Source: Ascarosepion bandense (Eukaryota; Mollusca; Cephalopoda; Sepiida; Sepiidae). Taken from it: DNA of 64,000 nt. Position 1 is the stretch's first letter. Each line of letters begins with the position of its first letter. Under the pieces are notes generated by a model. It did no database searches, was not told the DNA's origin, and saw only the letters and a list, made by a program, of their open reading frames with translations. Positions 43,409 to 53,226 of the stretch are shown piece by piece. The stretch is from the NCBI GenBank assembly GCA_037127315.1, contig JBBBDQ010001616.1, forward strand, positions 1,033,001-1,097,000, read 5' to 3'. Both the position numbers and the translations under genes were made by a program.

Positions 43409-43786
43409 GTTTAGTGAAGGATGTGCGTTGTGGTGCAGTGGATATCGACTCGGAAAGAGAAATCGGTGAACCGAGTTCGAATTCCAGTTGAATACCCTGC
43501 ATTCACTTAAGCACTGGTACCCTTGGGAAAGGTATTAATCCGTCCCTTCCCTCCAGTTATGGGTTAAATAACAGCGTAGGACTTGGGGACCCTGCCCTTA
43601 AAAACAAATCCCAACGAATCTTGGTACTCGAAAAGAAAAAAAGTATTACTAGACACAAAACTTATATAAAAAACAACAATAAATTGTTGAAAGAAAAAGG
43701 TATTACCAGCAATAAATAAATAAAATTTAGTTGGCAATAAATGACCCTCCGACGTTGATTTGCCATAAAAACAAAACAATCAACCC
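43285..43786 (+). mobile_element. 5S+tRNA composite SINE (copy C), full-length with 9-bp target duplication
   Basis: The element is bounded by GATCTAGAC on both sides (43276-43284 and 43787-43795), a perfect 9-bp target-site duplication, so it moved as one unit. Order: 5S-derived head (43285-43408), linker GTTTAGTGAAGG, and tRNA-derived module with box A-like TGTGGTGCAGTGGATATC and box B-like GAGTTCGAATTCCAG. A body shared with SINE-A (to GGGTTAAATAAC, 43572) and a 215-bp tail unique to this family follow. Copies A and B at 22-24 kb have the same order. The element has two potential internal pol III promoters, as in the vertebrate AmnSINE1 design. It needs a LINE partner for movement, which is not identified. 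Confidence 0.9.
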
Positions 43787-43795
43787 GATCTAGAC

Positions 43796-44215
43796 ATGCG
43801 ACCATTTTATAGTGTGAGGCTTTTTTTTCCTTATTTTTCTTTGTTAGAAAATCCGTTTTGTTTTCTATTTTAAAAAATGTACTTGTTTATGTCATGATCT
43901 TTTGACAAATTGATTTTGTCTAAGGAAAACATACTTAAAAATTGTCTTTGAATTTCAAGAAAGACAACAAAAATAAGAAGGCACATTAAAACAACGAATG
44001 TTGCCTTCCAAAATTTAAGCAAAGTATTAAAAGACAAAAATAAAATCGTTACCGAAGGCTTGTGGAAGACAGTCATCGTCGACGTAAAAGATAACAACGT
44101 GATCTGGATATGCGACCATTCTACAGTGTCAGGCTTTGATTTTTTACTAAATATTTTCTTGTGCAACTCTGTTTTTAAATATACGCTTTTATTAAACAAA
44201 TGTATTTCTTTATAT
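43796..44215. other. Diverged duplicate of the SINE's flank
   Basis: ATGCGACCATTTTATAGTGT (43796) recurs as ATGCGACCATTCTACAGTGT (44111). The upstream flank (CGTCCACGTAATGGCCAACA) parallels 44077-44095. So the pre-insertion site belongs to an older duplicated repeat. The minus frame 44199-43870 has no recognised domain. Confidence 0.4.
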
Positions 44216-44220
44216 TACGA

Positions 44221-44393
44221 CTAGCAGTATAGCCCGGCGTTGCTCGGGTGTAATGAAAGCTTTAAAACTAATCCATGGTCCTGGAGCTCAGACTCTTTGG
44301 ACGTTGGCACGAAAGACTAAAAAGCGAAATTAAAAATGAATGAAAAAAATACAGACATACAGGCAGATAAACAAAAAGACACAAACATCTTGC

Positions 44394-44453
<60 letters not shown>

Positions 44454-44703
44454 ATTTTCTGCACTATTGTAAGAACTGTAACCTTGAAACTTCTGAATAT
44501 CGTTTCCTAGGTCTTTGTCTATGAGTGTATCAAATTTGATTAAAATCGGACCACTCCTTCTATACCACGATTTTTTCGATTATCGATATTTATCGTGGGT
44601 ACCTCGACACAAAACCTAGCTAAGAACACTCGCAGACGCTTATAGTACAACTGTGTAAATTTTCAAGAAAATTGGTTCAGCCGTTTCGGAGTCTATAGGT
44701 AAC

Positions 44704-44764
<61 letters not shown>

Positions 44765-44788
44765 TTTCCATTTATAAATATGTTTAGA
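44221..44788 (-). mobile_element. Non-autonomous Helitron, family 1, copy 4 (complete)
   Basis: Minus strand begins TCTAAACATATTTATAAATG after A and ends with hairpin CCCGAGCAACGCCGGGC and CTAG (44224-44221) followed by T. It contains (CA)n (44708-44762) and (TA)n (44397-44449) expansions. Confidence 0.85.
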
Positions 44789-44894
44789 TATCCAGGTGAA
44801 GAGAACCAACAGTTTTACAATTCCGGGTTCTCCGAAATTTTTACTTTTTTAAATAAAAGTGCTATATACAACAAATATTGTAGAGCATAATATA

Positions 44895-45015
44895 ATTAAA
44901 TTTCTTATTTTTTATTTAAAATAAATATAGTTCACATTGTGACACAGAAATTTCTATGTTTCGAGATTTTTACCTCATCGTCAGGCAATGTTAGCTCATT
45001 GTTGTGAAAATGATT
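44895..45015 (-). mobile_element. Penelope-like fragment
   Basis: Minus strand AACAATGAGCTAACATTGCC, CTGACGATGAGGTAAAAATC, TCGAAAC matches the 31-kb pieces, with the CTGATGA core altered. Confidence 0.45.
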
Positions 45016-45283
45016 TTCAGTTGAATATAACAAACAAAACTTTTGTTATTTATGGATGTGTCTTCCCATAAATCTTGGTATTTTTTTTTTTGCCCCTACC
45101 AATTAATTTCCGGAATTGTATAGAAATTTGCCATCATTTCCCCATAAACCTAATATTAATTAAATTCATGAGTCATTGGGGAATGCTAATCAAGTAGCCA
45201 ATTTTTAGAAAATCTGCTTTGAATTGCGAAAACAAAAATACGATAAAACTATGCCATTTTTTATTTAGATAAACTTTTAATTG

Positions 45284-45643
45284 CTTTTTTTTTTAATCAT
45301 TTTACCCCGAGTAAGGCAGAAATGCCACTGATGAGCGGGGGGCTACATAACTGTAAAAAGATTAATTAGAAAAGAGTGAGGAGTACAAACTAGTTAGAAA
45401 GGAACAATAGAAAGCTGAGAAAGCAGGTGCGATGACAGATACATAGGTGGAGAGAAATGGAAGGTTATACAGGGGAGGGGAGAGAGCTAGAGGCCAGTGG
45501 TTAGTAGATGAGTATTGACTTTGCATTTAAATTTCTGGAGGTTGTAGCCGTCAGGAAAGCAAGAATACGGGAGCGAGTTCCACAGGCGGGAAGTGCGAGA
45601 GAAGAAGCTGCAGGAGTAGAATTGTCGTCTGCATTATTTTAGA
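45284..45643 (-). mobile_element. LINE-A-related 3' end (diverged subfamily)
   Basis: + strand T9 then AATCATTTTACCCCGAGTAA and GCCACTGATGAGCGGGGGGC. Further right TTGACTTTGCATTTAAATTT and CACAGGCGGGAAGTGCGAGA match the LINE-A C-terminus. The 3' terminus looks intermediate between LINE-A and the SINE-L tail. Confidence 0.65.
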
Positions 45644-45649
45644 AACAAT

Positions 45650-45832
45650 ATAATTAACAACGTATTGTTTCTTATATTAAAATAAAAATCATTTTTCCGA
45701 CAATGATCTAACATTACCTGATGACGAGGTAAAAATCACGAAACAGAAATTTCGGTGTCGCAATGTAAACTATATTAATTTTAATTTTAAAAAAAAACAA
45801 ATTTAATTATATATATATATATATAACTTTTA
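45650..45832 (+). mobile_element. Penelope-like fragment with hammerhead-like motif
   Basis: CTGATGACGAGGTAAAAATC then ACGAAAC (45718-45744), in the same context as 31095-31257, followed by (TA)n. Confidence 0.45.
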
Positions 45833-46106
45833 AAGAAAATGGAAACGAAAAGAACACTCAGAATTAGAAAATAGCTGAAATTCCTTAGATACACAATGAG
45901 GAAGGAGGGATTAGAAAACTTAACCCTCATAGGGCTTAATAAGATCACGATATAGAGGAAAATAGTGAGGCATCTACCTGACAAGCTTTTGTGAATGGAT
46001 GACAAAAGTAAAAAAACAGATATGAGTTACAAGTAATAGGATGTTTTGGAGAGCCATGATCTCTCATTGTTCTGAAGGGACGCGGCACAGAGACGAAGAA
46101 GAACGA
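45833..46106 (+). pseudogene. RTE-like LINE 3' end
   Basis: Forward reading recalls KFLRYTMRKEGLENLTLIGL and MFWRAMISHCSEGTRHRDEE with stops; ends in GAAGAAGAA. Confidence 0.6.
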
Positions 46107-46244
46107 ACGCATTTGCTGTATAGCCCAATGAATTCTGCACTTAAGCGACAGCAAGTATAACCCGAAATTGAGAAAATTATGTTAAAATTAGTACAAAGGC
46201 ACTGAACGTTCTGTTCCATTTCTCGCTATATTATATACGTGAAG

Positions 46245-46372
46245 CATTTTCGACATTCTGTAGCATGCAAATTAAGAGACAGGAAACATTTTCGACATTC
46301 TGTAGCATGCAAATTAAGAGACAGGAAACATTTTCGACATTCTGTAGCATGCAAATTAAGAGAAAAGAAACA
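46245..46372. repeat. Three copies of a 42-bp repeat
   Basis: CATTTTCGACATTCTGTAGC at 46245, 46287 and 46329. The period of 42 keeps frame, so a 63-codon frame repeats MQIKRQETFSTFCS; I regard it as spurious. Confidence 0.85.
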
Positions 46373-46382
46373 TTAGTTAGAA

Positions 46383-46700
46383 ACTGTTGTAGAGTGACGG
46401 ACACCCCTACAGCAATCTCAATGATGAAATGGTCAATGGCTGAAATGGTTATTTAAGTAAAAATAATAGCATTCGAAGCGTAATATTCGAATGTCATTCG
46501 AGTTATATTCGGATTGTTTATTTCGGTGATTACTGTGACCCCCTCCCTTCTCTCTGTGTTGTAATGTCTGTCTTGTCTGTCACTGTAACTATTATACTTT
46601 CTGTGTATATCCGTTTGGTACCGGATAGTGAGCGGAATGATACAGCAGCACACTTTCTCTGTGTATCGTATCCACTTCGACTGTAATATCAGTTCTCTTA
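46383..46700. repeat. Dispersed repeat, possibly an LTR, copy 2
   Basis: Partner of 40171-40460, with additional sequence at 46600-46650. Confidence 0.4.
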
Positions 46701-47239
46701 TATAGCATAGAATGTTGGAGAATTTTCTCATAGATAAAAACGTAACTTGAAGATTAAATGCCTAAGCAGAATTTTAACAGAGGACGGAAATGTGCCAATA
46801 CAGATATACCTCGGTTTACGTGTTTTTCGCTTATACGTTGTTCGTGGAAAAAAAATGTATAAAAAGAAAAATCAATTTTAGGTCATTTTAGTCGACTTTA
46901 CATCTCTCCGCTACAAATATTAAAAATCTTAATATCACTAGAAAAGCGTTAAAATCACATAAAATCATGTTACTGTACAATAAATAAGAATAATAAAAGT
47001 CCATAAAATCATAACAAAATACGTACATTTACAGTTAATGTAAATATTGGTAAATTCAACATGAATTGTTATTTAACCTTATAAAATCATTTTATTTTAT
47101 AACGTCTTAGAGAAAACCACATTCACAAATAAAGATGTACTGTAAAGATCGCCGAATTGTAAACATCTTTGTACCTTCATGTATTCGTAAATTTAGATTA
47201 CTTCTTTCTATACTACATTAAAAATTAAAATTTATTTGT

Positions 47240-47675
47240 TTTTTGTTTTGTTTTTTAATCGTATCACCCCGAGCAAGGCGGTAACGCCACTGATGTGCAG
47301 GGGTCTACGTAATAGTCAAAAGATTGGAAAAGATAAAGCCAGAAACCACATCCTAAACAGGGAACAAGGGATGAGCCTCTTCACCTGTTCAATAGAGGTA
47401 GGTGGAGTGTGAACCGGGCGATAGATAGATCTATCTACTCCAATTGAAAAAAAAAAGTGAGAAGATTGGAAAAGAGAAAGCCGGAAACCACATCCTAAAC
47501 AGGGAACAAAGGATGAGCCTCTTAACCTGTTCAATAGACGTGGGTGGAGTGTGAACCGGGCGATAGATATATCTATCTACTCCAATTGAAAAAAAAAAAA
47601 AAGAAAGTGAGAAGATTGGAAAAGAGAAAGCCGGAAACCACATCCTAAACAGGGAACAAGTGATGAGCCTCTTAT
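47240..47675 (-). mobile_element. SINE-L multimer: one tailed unit plus two tailless units
   Basis: Unit 1 (47240-47446) has the LINE-like tail. Units 2 (47447-47588) and 3 (47589-47675, truncated) have only GAGAAGATTGGAAAAGAGAA and GCCGGAAACCACATCCTAAA onward, each separated by an A run. Confidence 0.75.
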
Positions 47676-47772
47676 TAGCATAAAATAGATTCTTATTGAC
47701 CATATATTATTAAATATGCATTTATAAATATGTAACCCTATTTTCAGATGGTTGGTATTTTGGTATTAATTT

Positions 47773-48080
47773 GTATGTGGATTGTGGTGCAGTGGATATC
47801 GACTCGGAACAACAAATCGGGGAGCCGAGTTCGAATTCCAATCTACTTCGTTGCATTCACTTACGTACAAATAGCCTTGGGAAAGGTATTAATCCATCTC
47901 TTCCCTCCAGTCATGGGTAAAATAACAGGACAGATTGAGTTCTATAGCCTTGGCCGGCGAATAATCTACCGTAGAAAGTAATAGCAACCTACTGCGAGAT
48001 AATCTCCTGCCCAATCAGTCATGTCTCTTTCGACACATGATCGCCCAAGCGTGTATCACGTATGGTACTTAACTGACTGA
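47773..48080 (+). mobile_element. SINE-A, full-length
   Basis: GTGGATTGTGGTGCAGTGGA, GAGTTCGAATTCCAATC, CTTGGGAAAGGTATTAATCC, ending GGTACTTAACTGACTGA. Confidence 0.85.
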
Positions 48081-48120
48081 ATATCACTAGAAAAGCTTTA
48101 AAAGCACATAAAATCATGTT

Positions 48121-48411
48121 CATCATCATTTATCCATCACACCCAGATGGTGCATAGGACAGCAAGTCTACGGCTATATCGTGTTGAATACACCGGTTCC
48201 CGCCGATCACCGATGTTAAGCAACAGCGAGCCTGGTCAGTACTTAATGGGTGACCATTTGGGAATAGCAGGTGCTGTAAACGTAAGGACCAAGAGTGGTC
48301 CACCAGTCCTCCAGGTTTGGGGTTTGGGTTTTGGGGGTTGGGTGTAGGGCTAACAACCCGGCCCCGTAAAAAACAGTTTGTTACAGAAACAGCAACCAAA
48401 AGTTGCTGCCC
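48121..48411 (-). mobile_element. Miniature RTE-like element carrying an antisense 5S, with 12-bp target duplication
   Basis: Flanked by TAAAATCATGTT at 48109-48120 and 48412-48423 (perfect). Without the insert the host sequence reads through like copy Y. On the minus strand it starts AGGGCAGCAACTTTTGGTTG and runs through a C-rich segment (CCCTACACCCAACCCCCAAA) that I associate with RTE 5' regions. It then runs through 5S rRNA in antisense and ends GTGTGATGGATAAATGATGATG, an RTE-style 3' end. So it is an RTE 5' end and 3' end with a 5S sequence between them. Confidence 0.7.
48166..48280 (+). pseudogene. 5S rRNA-derived sequence (inside RTE-like mini-element)
   Basis: GTCTACGGCTATATCGTGTT to GTGCTGTAAA spans 5S with several small deletions (CGCC-GATC, ACTTA-ATGGG). 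It is not followed by the tRNA module, unlike the other 5S heads. Confidence 0.8.
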
Positions 48412-48689
48412 TAAAATCATGTTACTGTACAATAAATAAGAATAAAAGTATATAAAATCAGATTTAAAAAAACGTACATTTACGGTAAATGTTAATATAA
48501 TCATTATAAATCTTAGTGAAAGAAACATAAAAACATCTGTAATCCTTAAAGAACAAAAACAATTTCAGAAACTTTCGACCAATTTCTTATTAAAGGCCGT
48601 ATCGGACAACAAGCCAGAATCAGTTATTGGTTCGGACCATCCACAGCCATCTACGTCCGCGATCTAAATAAAAAAATTGAATCTAAATA

Positions 48690-48992
48690 TTGGTAAATTT
48701 AACATAATTTTGTTTATTTTCTACTATAGTAAAATAATTCTAATAACTGTGTTTGTAATTTAAGTTTAAAAAATCATTTTATTTTATAATGTTTTAGAGC
48801 AAACCATATTCATAAATAAAGAGTCCGCGATGTACTATAAAGATCGCCCAATTGTAAACATCTACATTTACAAGTACGTACATATATGTATTCGTAAATT
48901 TAGATTACTTTTTTCTGTACTATATTAAAAACTAAAATTGACTTGTTTGTAAGTCTAAAATAGATTTTATATTGACTCTATATTATGCAAGG
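48690..48992 (+). mobile_element. Internal fragment of the TA-flanked element (third copy)
   Basis: Parallels 49180-49480 and 50040-50220: AAATAAAGAGTCCGCGATGT, GATCGCCCAATTGTAAACAT, TTCGTAAATTTAGATTACTT. Confidence 0.55.
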
Positions 48993-49165
48993 GTGCATTT
49001 TGTGTGGATACAAGGAAAAGTAGTTGTTGGACCTAGACTTGAAGGAGTTCACATTGTAATGTTCGGAAACTGCTACCTCTTGTGGTTCTGTTCCGCAAAG
49101 CAACAGTTCTTGGTAAGCTGAAACTTACTCCTTACTTATGGAAGACGAAAATAATGAAAGTGGTT
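48993..49165 (-). pseudogene. LINE-D 3' fragment
   Basis: On the minus strand, blocks equivalent to LLCGTE, SFKSR.NNYF and a short C-terminus can be followed. The + strand CTAGACTTGAAGGAGTT matches 51330 and, more loosely, 53090 and 55000. Confidence 0.45.
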
Positions 49166-49769
49166 CGCCTCAATGATAAATTTTACATGAATTCGTTTAT
49201 TTTCTACTATCGCAAAATAAGTTTCATAACTGTATTTGCTATTTAACCTTATAAAATCATTTTCTTTTATAATGTCTTAGAGTAAACCACATTAATGAAT
49301 AAAGAGTCCGCAATGTACTGCAAAGATCACCAAATTGTAAACATCTACATTTGTAAGTATGTACGTACATGTATTTGTAAATTTAAATTACTATTTTTTC
49401 TGTACTATATTAAAAACTAAAATTTATTTGTTTGTAAGCTACAATATAGATTTTTATTAACTCTATTTTATAAAAAATAAATTCATAAATGAAATACAGA
49501 ACTGGGAATGGTTATTTGTGGTTTAGCCTAGTGACAAGTAAATTTGGTGATAAGTAAATTCAACTTAAGTTGTTGTTCGACTTAAGTCACTTCTCCTGGA
49601 ACAATTACCGACGTAAGTTGAGGAATGCCTGTATTTATTTGTTTATTTAAAGAGTGTATTAAAAAACATAAAATGTTCGTTAGAAACAAAGAAAAGAGTA
49701 CTAAACATGATGCAGACCGGAGAGCACAACGACTGTAAGGTTGTAATACCAACCAAGATCTGAACAATA

Positions 49770-50907
49770 CAGTTATACCCCGGGTTACGTCGTTTCGAGT
49801 TAAGTCTTTTTGATTATACGTTGTTTGTGGAAAAAAATATATGAAAAAATCAAAATCAAACGTAAGTCATTTTATTCGACTTTAACGTCTGTCCGCTACA
49901 AATATTAAAAATTTTAATATCACTAGAAAAGTGTTAAAATCATATAAAATCATGTTACTGTACAATAAATAAGAATAATAAAAGTCCATAAAATCATAAC
50001 AAAATACGTACATTTACAGTTAATGTAAATATTGGTAAATTCAACATGAATTGTTATTTAACCTTATAAAATCATTTTATTTTATAACGTCTTAGAGAAA
50101 ACCACATTCACAAATAAAGATGTACTGTAAAGATCGCCGAATTGTAAACATCTTTGTACCTTCATGTATTCGTAAATTTAGATTACTTCTTCCTATACTT
50201 CATTAAAAATTAAAATTTATTTGTTTTTTGTTTTTTTTTTTGTTGTTGTTGTTTTTAATCGTATCACCCCGAGCAAGGCGGTAACGCCACTGATATGCAG
50301 GGGGCTACGTAATAGTCAAAAGATTGGAAAAGATAAAGCCAGAAACCACATCCTAAACAGGGAACAAGGGATGAGCATCTTAACCTGTTCAATAGAAGTG
50401 GGTGGAGTGTAAACCGGGCGATAGATAGATCTATCTACTCCAATTGAAAAAAAAAAAACAAAGTGAGAAGATTGTAAAGATTAATGCAAATATTGGTAAA
50501 TTCAACATGAATTTTTATTTAACTTCACAAAATCATTTTATTCTATAACGTCTTAGAGAAAACCACATTCACAAATAATGTTGTACTGTCAAGATCGCCG
50601 AAATGTAAACATCTTTGTACCTTCATGTATTCGTAAATTTAGATTACTTCTTTCTATACTACATTAAAAATTAAAATTTATTTGTTTGTAAGCTTAAAAT
50701 AGCTTACAAACAGCTTACAAAAAGCTTAAAATATTGACTCTATATTATAAAAATGCATTCATAAATTAAATACAGAACTGGGAATTTTTTTTGTTGTTTA
50801 GCCTAATAACAAGTAAATATGGGGCCAAATAAATTCGAATAAAGTCGTTTTTTGACTTAAGTCGTCTTTTCTGGAAAGAATTATCGACGTAAGGTGAGGT
50901 GTACCTG
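49770..50907 (+). mobile_element. TA-flanked inverted-repeat DNA transposon (MITE-like), copy Y
   Basis: Starts CAGTTATACCCCGGGTTACG after TA (49768-49769) and ends GACGTAAGGTGAGGTGTACC then TG, followed by TA (50908-50909). The terminal inverted repeats are imperfect, about 20-25 bp. No transposase. It contains SINE-L (50224-50480), on both sides of which the same ~195-bp internal segment appears (50025-50220 and 50485-50690). Confidence 0.65.
50224..50480 (-). mobile_element. SINE-L, one full unit plus the start of a second
   Basis: Same variant as the 47-kb locus (AATAGTCAAAAGATTGG, GATAAAGCCAGAAACCACAT) and at the same place within the host element, so both were copied from one SINE-bearing ancestor. 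Confidence 0.75.
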
Positions 50908-51224
50908 TAGTTTGCATGTAAATAAATATTTCTGTTGCATTTTATTACAATAAGTACTTATTTACGATCGTTCAGTAAACAAACTGGATAAAAATGTGGC
51001 CTCCTATGATATTTAAATTCGCAGCTCGTATCGTTACTTTTCCATTTTAAAATTAAATATTTCTATTTGCCAATTATTCCTGATATTTATGTCTGAAAAC
51101 AAATTAGGTTCTAGAGAATATAATTTTAAGTATGAAAATGCTGCAGTGGTTATATGTCTGGCTTAGCAGATCTTTCAGCAACTTTCTTTTTTTTTCTTTA
51201 CTGATGTTCACCTTATGCAAGACT

Positions 51225-51500
51225 TAAGAGGCACTCAAGGTAGATTTATTAAAGGTCTTTGCTGTGTTAGTAGTAAGAATAAGGGGTGCATTTTGCTTGG
51301 ATATAAATAAAAGAGGGTGGTTGAACCTAGACTTGAAGGAGTTAAGATTGGAATGTTCAGGAACTGCTACCTACTTGGGATTCTGTTCCGCAAAGCAACA
51401 GTTCTTGGTGAGATGAAACTTACTCCTTACTTATGGAAGACGAAAATAATGAATGTGGTTCGCTTCAGTGTACGCAATGTACATATCTTAGCTGCGAGGG
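51225..51500 (-). pseudogene. LINE-D 3' fragment
   Basis: Parallels 48993-49165 with about 90% agreement by eye (CGCAAAGCAACAGTTCTTGG; ACTCCTTACTTATGGAAGAC). Confidence 0.45.
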
Positions 51501-51582
51501 TTAGAGCTGAAGGAATATTTTTTTATATTAAGTTATATTTCTAAAACAAATAATTTATATTTTTAAAACAAATACCTGATAG

Positions 51583-51863
51583 GGATGTGCGTTGTGGTGT
51601 ATTGGATATCGACGCGGAACGAGAAATCGGTAAGCCGAGTTCGAATTCCAGTTAAATTCGTTGCATTCATTTACGCTCAAATACCCCAAGAAAAGATATA
51701 AATCCCCCGCTTGTCCTTCCATGTAAATTGAGTTCCATAGCCTTAAGTTGGCAACAAGTCTACTGCAGAATAATAATGGCAACATACTGCGGGAATATCT
51801 TCTTCCTAGTCAGTTATGTCTCTTTCGTGACATGATCGCCCAATCGTGTATCTTAAATGACTG
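51583..51863 (+). mobile_element. SINE-A with perfect 9-bp target duplication
   Basis: ACCTGATAG precedes (51574-51582) and follows (51864-51872) the element. It starts GGATGTGCGTTGTGGTGTAT and ends in AAATGACTG. The target duplication defines exact SINE-A ends. Confidence 0.9.
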
Positions 51864-52003
51864 ACCTGATAGATAGAAAAACAAAAGAAACCTCAACTAG
51901 ACTTTGCATAAGAACACAAGCACCAAGCATCCAGTTTTTTTTTGCACAAAAAAGACCGAAGACCCACTTAAGGTAGAATGTTACTGTTTCAGTCGATTGA
52001 AAC

Positions 52004-52500
52004 TTTTCATTCCGAGAGAGAGTTTTTTTTAAGAGTTACAAAAACAACACCTCCAGTAAACGTTTCATTCCGAGAGAGAGAGAATTCTTTTTTAAAGAGT
52101 TACAAAAACAACACCTCCAGTAAACGTTTCATTCCGAGAGAGAGAGAGTTTTTTTTAAGAATTACAAAAATAACACCTCCAGTAAACGTTTCATTCCGAG
52201 AGAGAGAGAATTTTTTTTAAAGAGTTACAAAAACAACACCTCCAGTAAACGTTTCATTCCGGGAGAGAGAGAGTTTTTTTTAAGAATTACAAAAATAACA
52301 CCTCCAGTAAACGTTTCATTCCGGGAGAGAGAGAGTTGTTTTTTTTTTAAGAGTTACAAAAATAACACCTCCAGTAAACGTTTCATTCCGAGAGAGAGAG
52401 AGAGAGTTTTTTTAAGAGTTACAAAAATAACACCTCCAGTAAACGTTTCATTCCGGGAGAGAGAGAGTTTTTTTTTTAAGAGTTACAAAAATAACACCTC
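52004..52500. repeat. VNTR of 58-64-bp units with internal (GA)n and T runs
   Basis: About eight units of CATTCCGAGAGAGAG, T run, AAGAGTTACAAAAAYAACAC and CTCCAGTAAACGTTT. Length differences lie in the GA and T runs. An 80-codon frame across the first units is the repeat translated. Confidence 0.9.
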
Positions 52501-52503
52501 ATT

Positions 52504-52810
52504 CTGGGATGTGGGTAGGATTAGTAAGAGAGTCGATGATATGGTATATATCGTGCAAGTTCCGAGACATACCCACAAACGTCACCAAAATTAATTAAAA
52601 AGATGTCGCTCAGATGACACAAGTGACACACCACCGTTGGAGGAAGAACCGGTCAACGCCATTTTTGAGACATTTGATCTTGAAACTCCCCAACTAACAT
52701 CTGAACAATGACGGTCGTTTCGGAAAAGGAAGGTCAACGATCCATTGATGATCGATCATAAAAGGAAAAAGTATTAAGAGCTTTTATGAAGGAAAAGCTT
52801 GGGGGTCGGG
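52504..52810 (+). pseudogene. Ty3/Gypsy-type integrase C-terminal remnant and polypurine tract
   Basis: Forward frame from about 52504 reads RDVGRISKRVDDMVYIVQVP and RHTHKRHQN, corresponding to the integrase C-terminal (GPY/F-like) strand pattern followed by the RH.N.L.R motif of Gypsy-type polyproteins. A few stops interrupt the following PPLEEEPVNAIFETFDLE region. A purine-rich AAGCTTGGGGGTCGGG (52795-52810) abuts the LTR, as a plus-strand primer would. All upstream gag-pol sequence is missing. Confidence 0.65.
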
Positions 52811-53030
52811 TGTTAGGGTGGCACTCCTTTCAGTCGATTGACTAATGGACTATTCCTGACGTCACGTCCGGTTACCAGGTTCTGTCTTCCGGGCAGTCAG
52901 GTCCAGAGACTCTGAGAGTAAAGGTCGTAACATGATTTGTCCTGCAGCTGAGTGGAGATACGACTCAGCTTTAACAACTATCTGTATTTTGTTAATACAT
53001 TATTTTATTTCACTGTTTTCAACAATAACA
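52811..53030 (+). mobile_element. 3' LTR of the Ty3/Gypsy-type element
   Basis: Starts TGTTAGGG right after the polypurine tract and ends CAACAATAACA, giving TGTTA/TAACA ends. It contains TGACGTCA (52857-52864), a consensus CRE-type site. No 5' LTR is present, so no target duplication can be tested. Confidence 0.7.
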
Positions 53031-53039
53031 CCACAATAG

Positions 53040-53220
53040 TTACTAAAAGCGATTGTTGTATGACCGGTAAGAATAAGAGACGCACTTTGCGCTGATATGA
53101 ATGAAAAATGATGGCTAACCTAAGACTTGAACTGGTCGAGAAATCATTTTTTTTTCTATTATTCTATTCCACAAAGCAATAGTGCTTGGAATAAAAGAAA
53201 ACAAAGTGAATGGGTAGCGC
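53040..53220 (-). pseudogene. LINE-D 3' fragment (second subfamily)
   Basis: Nearly the same as 54918-55098 (AAAAGCGATTGTTGTATGAC, AGACGCACTTTGCGCTGATA). Confidence 0.5.
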
Positions 53221-53226
53221 ATCTAA

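Larger units (their letters stand above)
46801..49631 (+). mobile_element. TA-flanked inverted-repeat DNA transposon (MITE-like), copy X, heavily nested
   Basis: It begins CAGATATACCTCGGTTTACG after TA (46799-46800). A matching inverted end, GACGTAAGTTGAGGAATGCC then TG and TA on the right side, lies at 49610-49633. Between them are the same internal segments as copy Y, but with SINE-L, SINE-A, a 5S-bearing element and extra internal duplications inserted. TA flanks and CAG-type ends point to the Tc1/mariner/pogo group; no transposase. Whether 46801 and 49631 are ends of one original copy is uncertain. Confidence 0.5.

Noticed and set aside
46265..46456. Frame with three 14-residue repeats
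   Set aside because: The 42-bp DNA repeat is a multiple of three, so the frame is open by construction; no other coding sign.
51978..52220. 80-codon frame
   Set aside because: Translation of the 58-64-bp VNTR.
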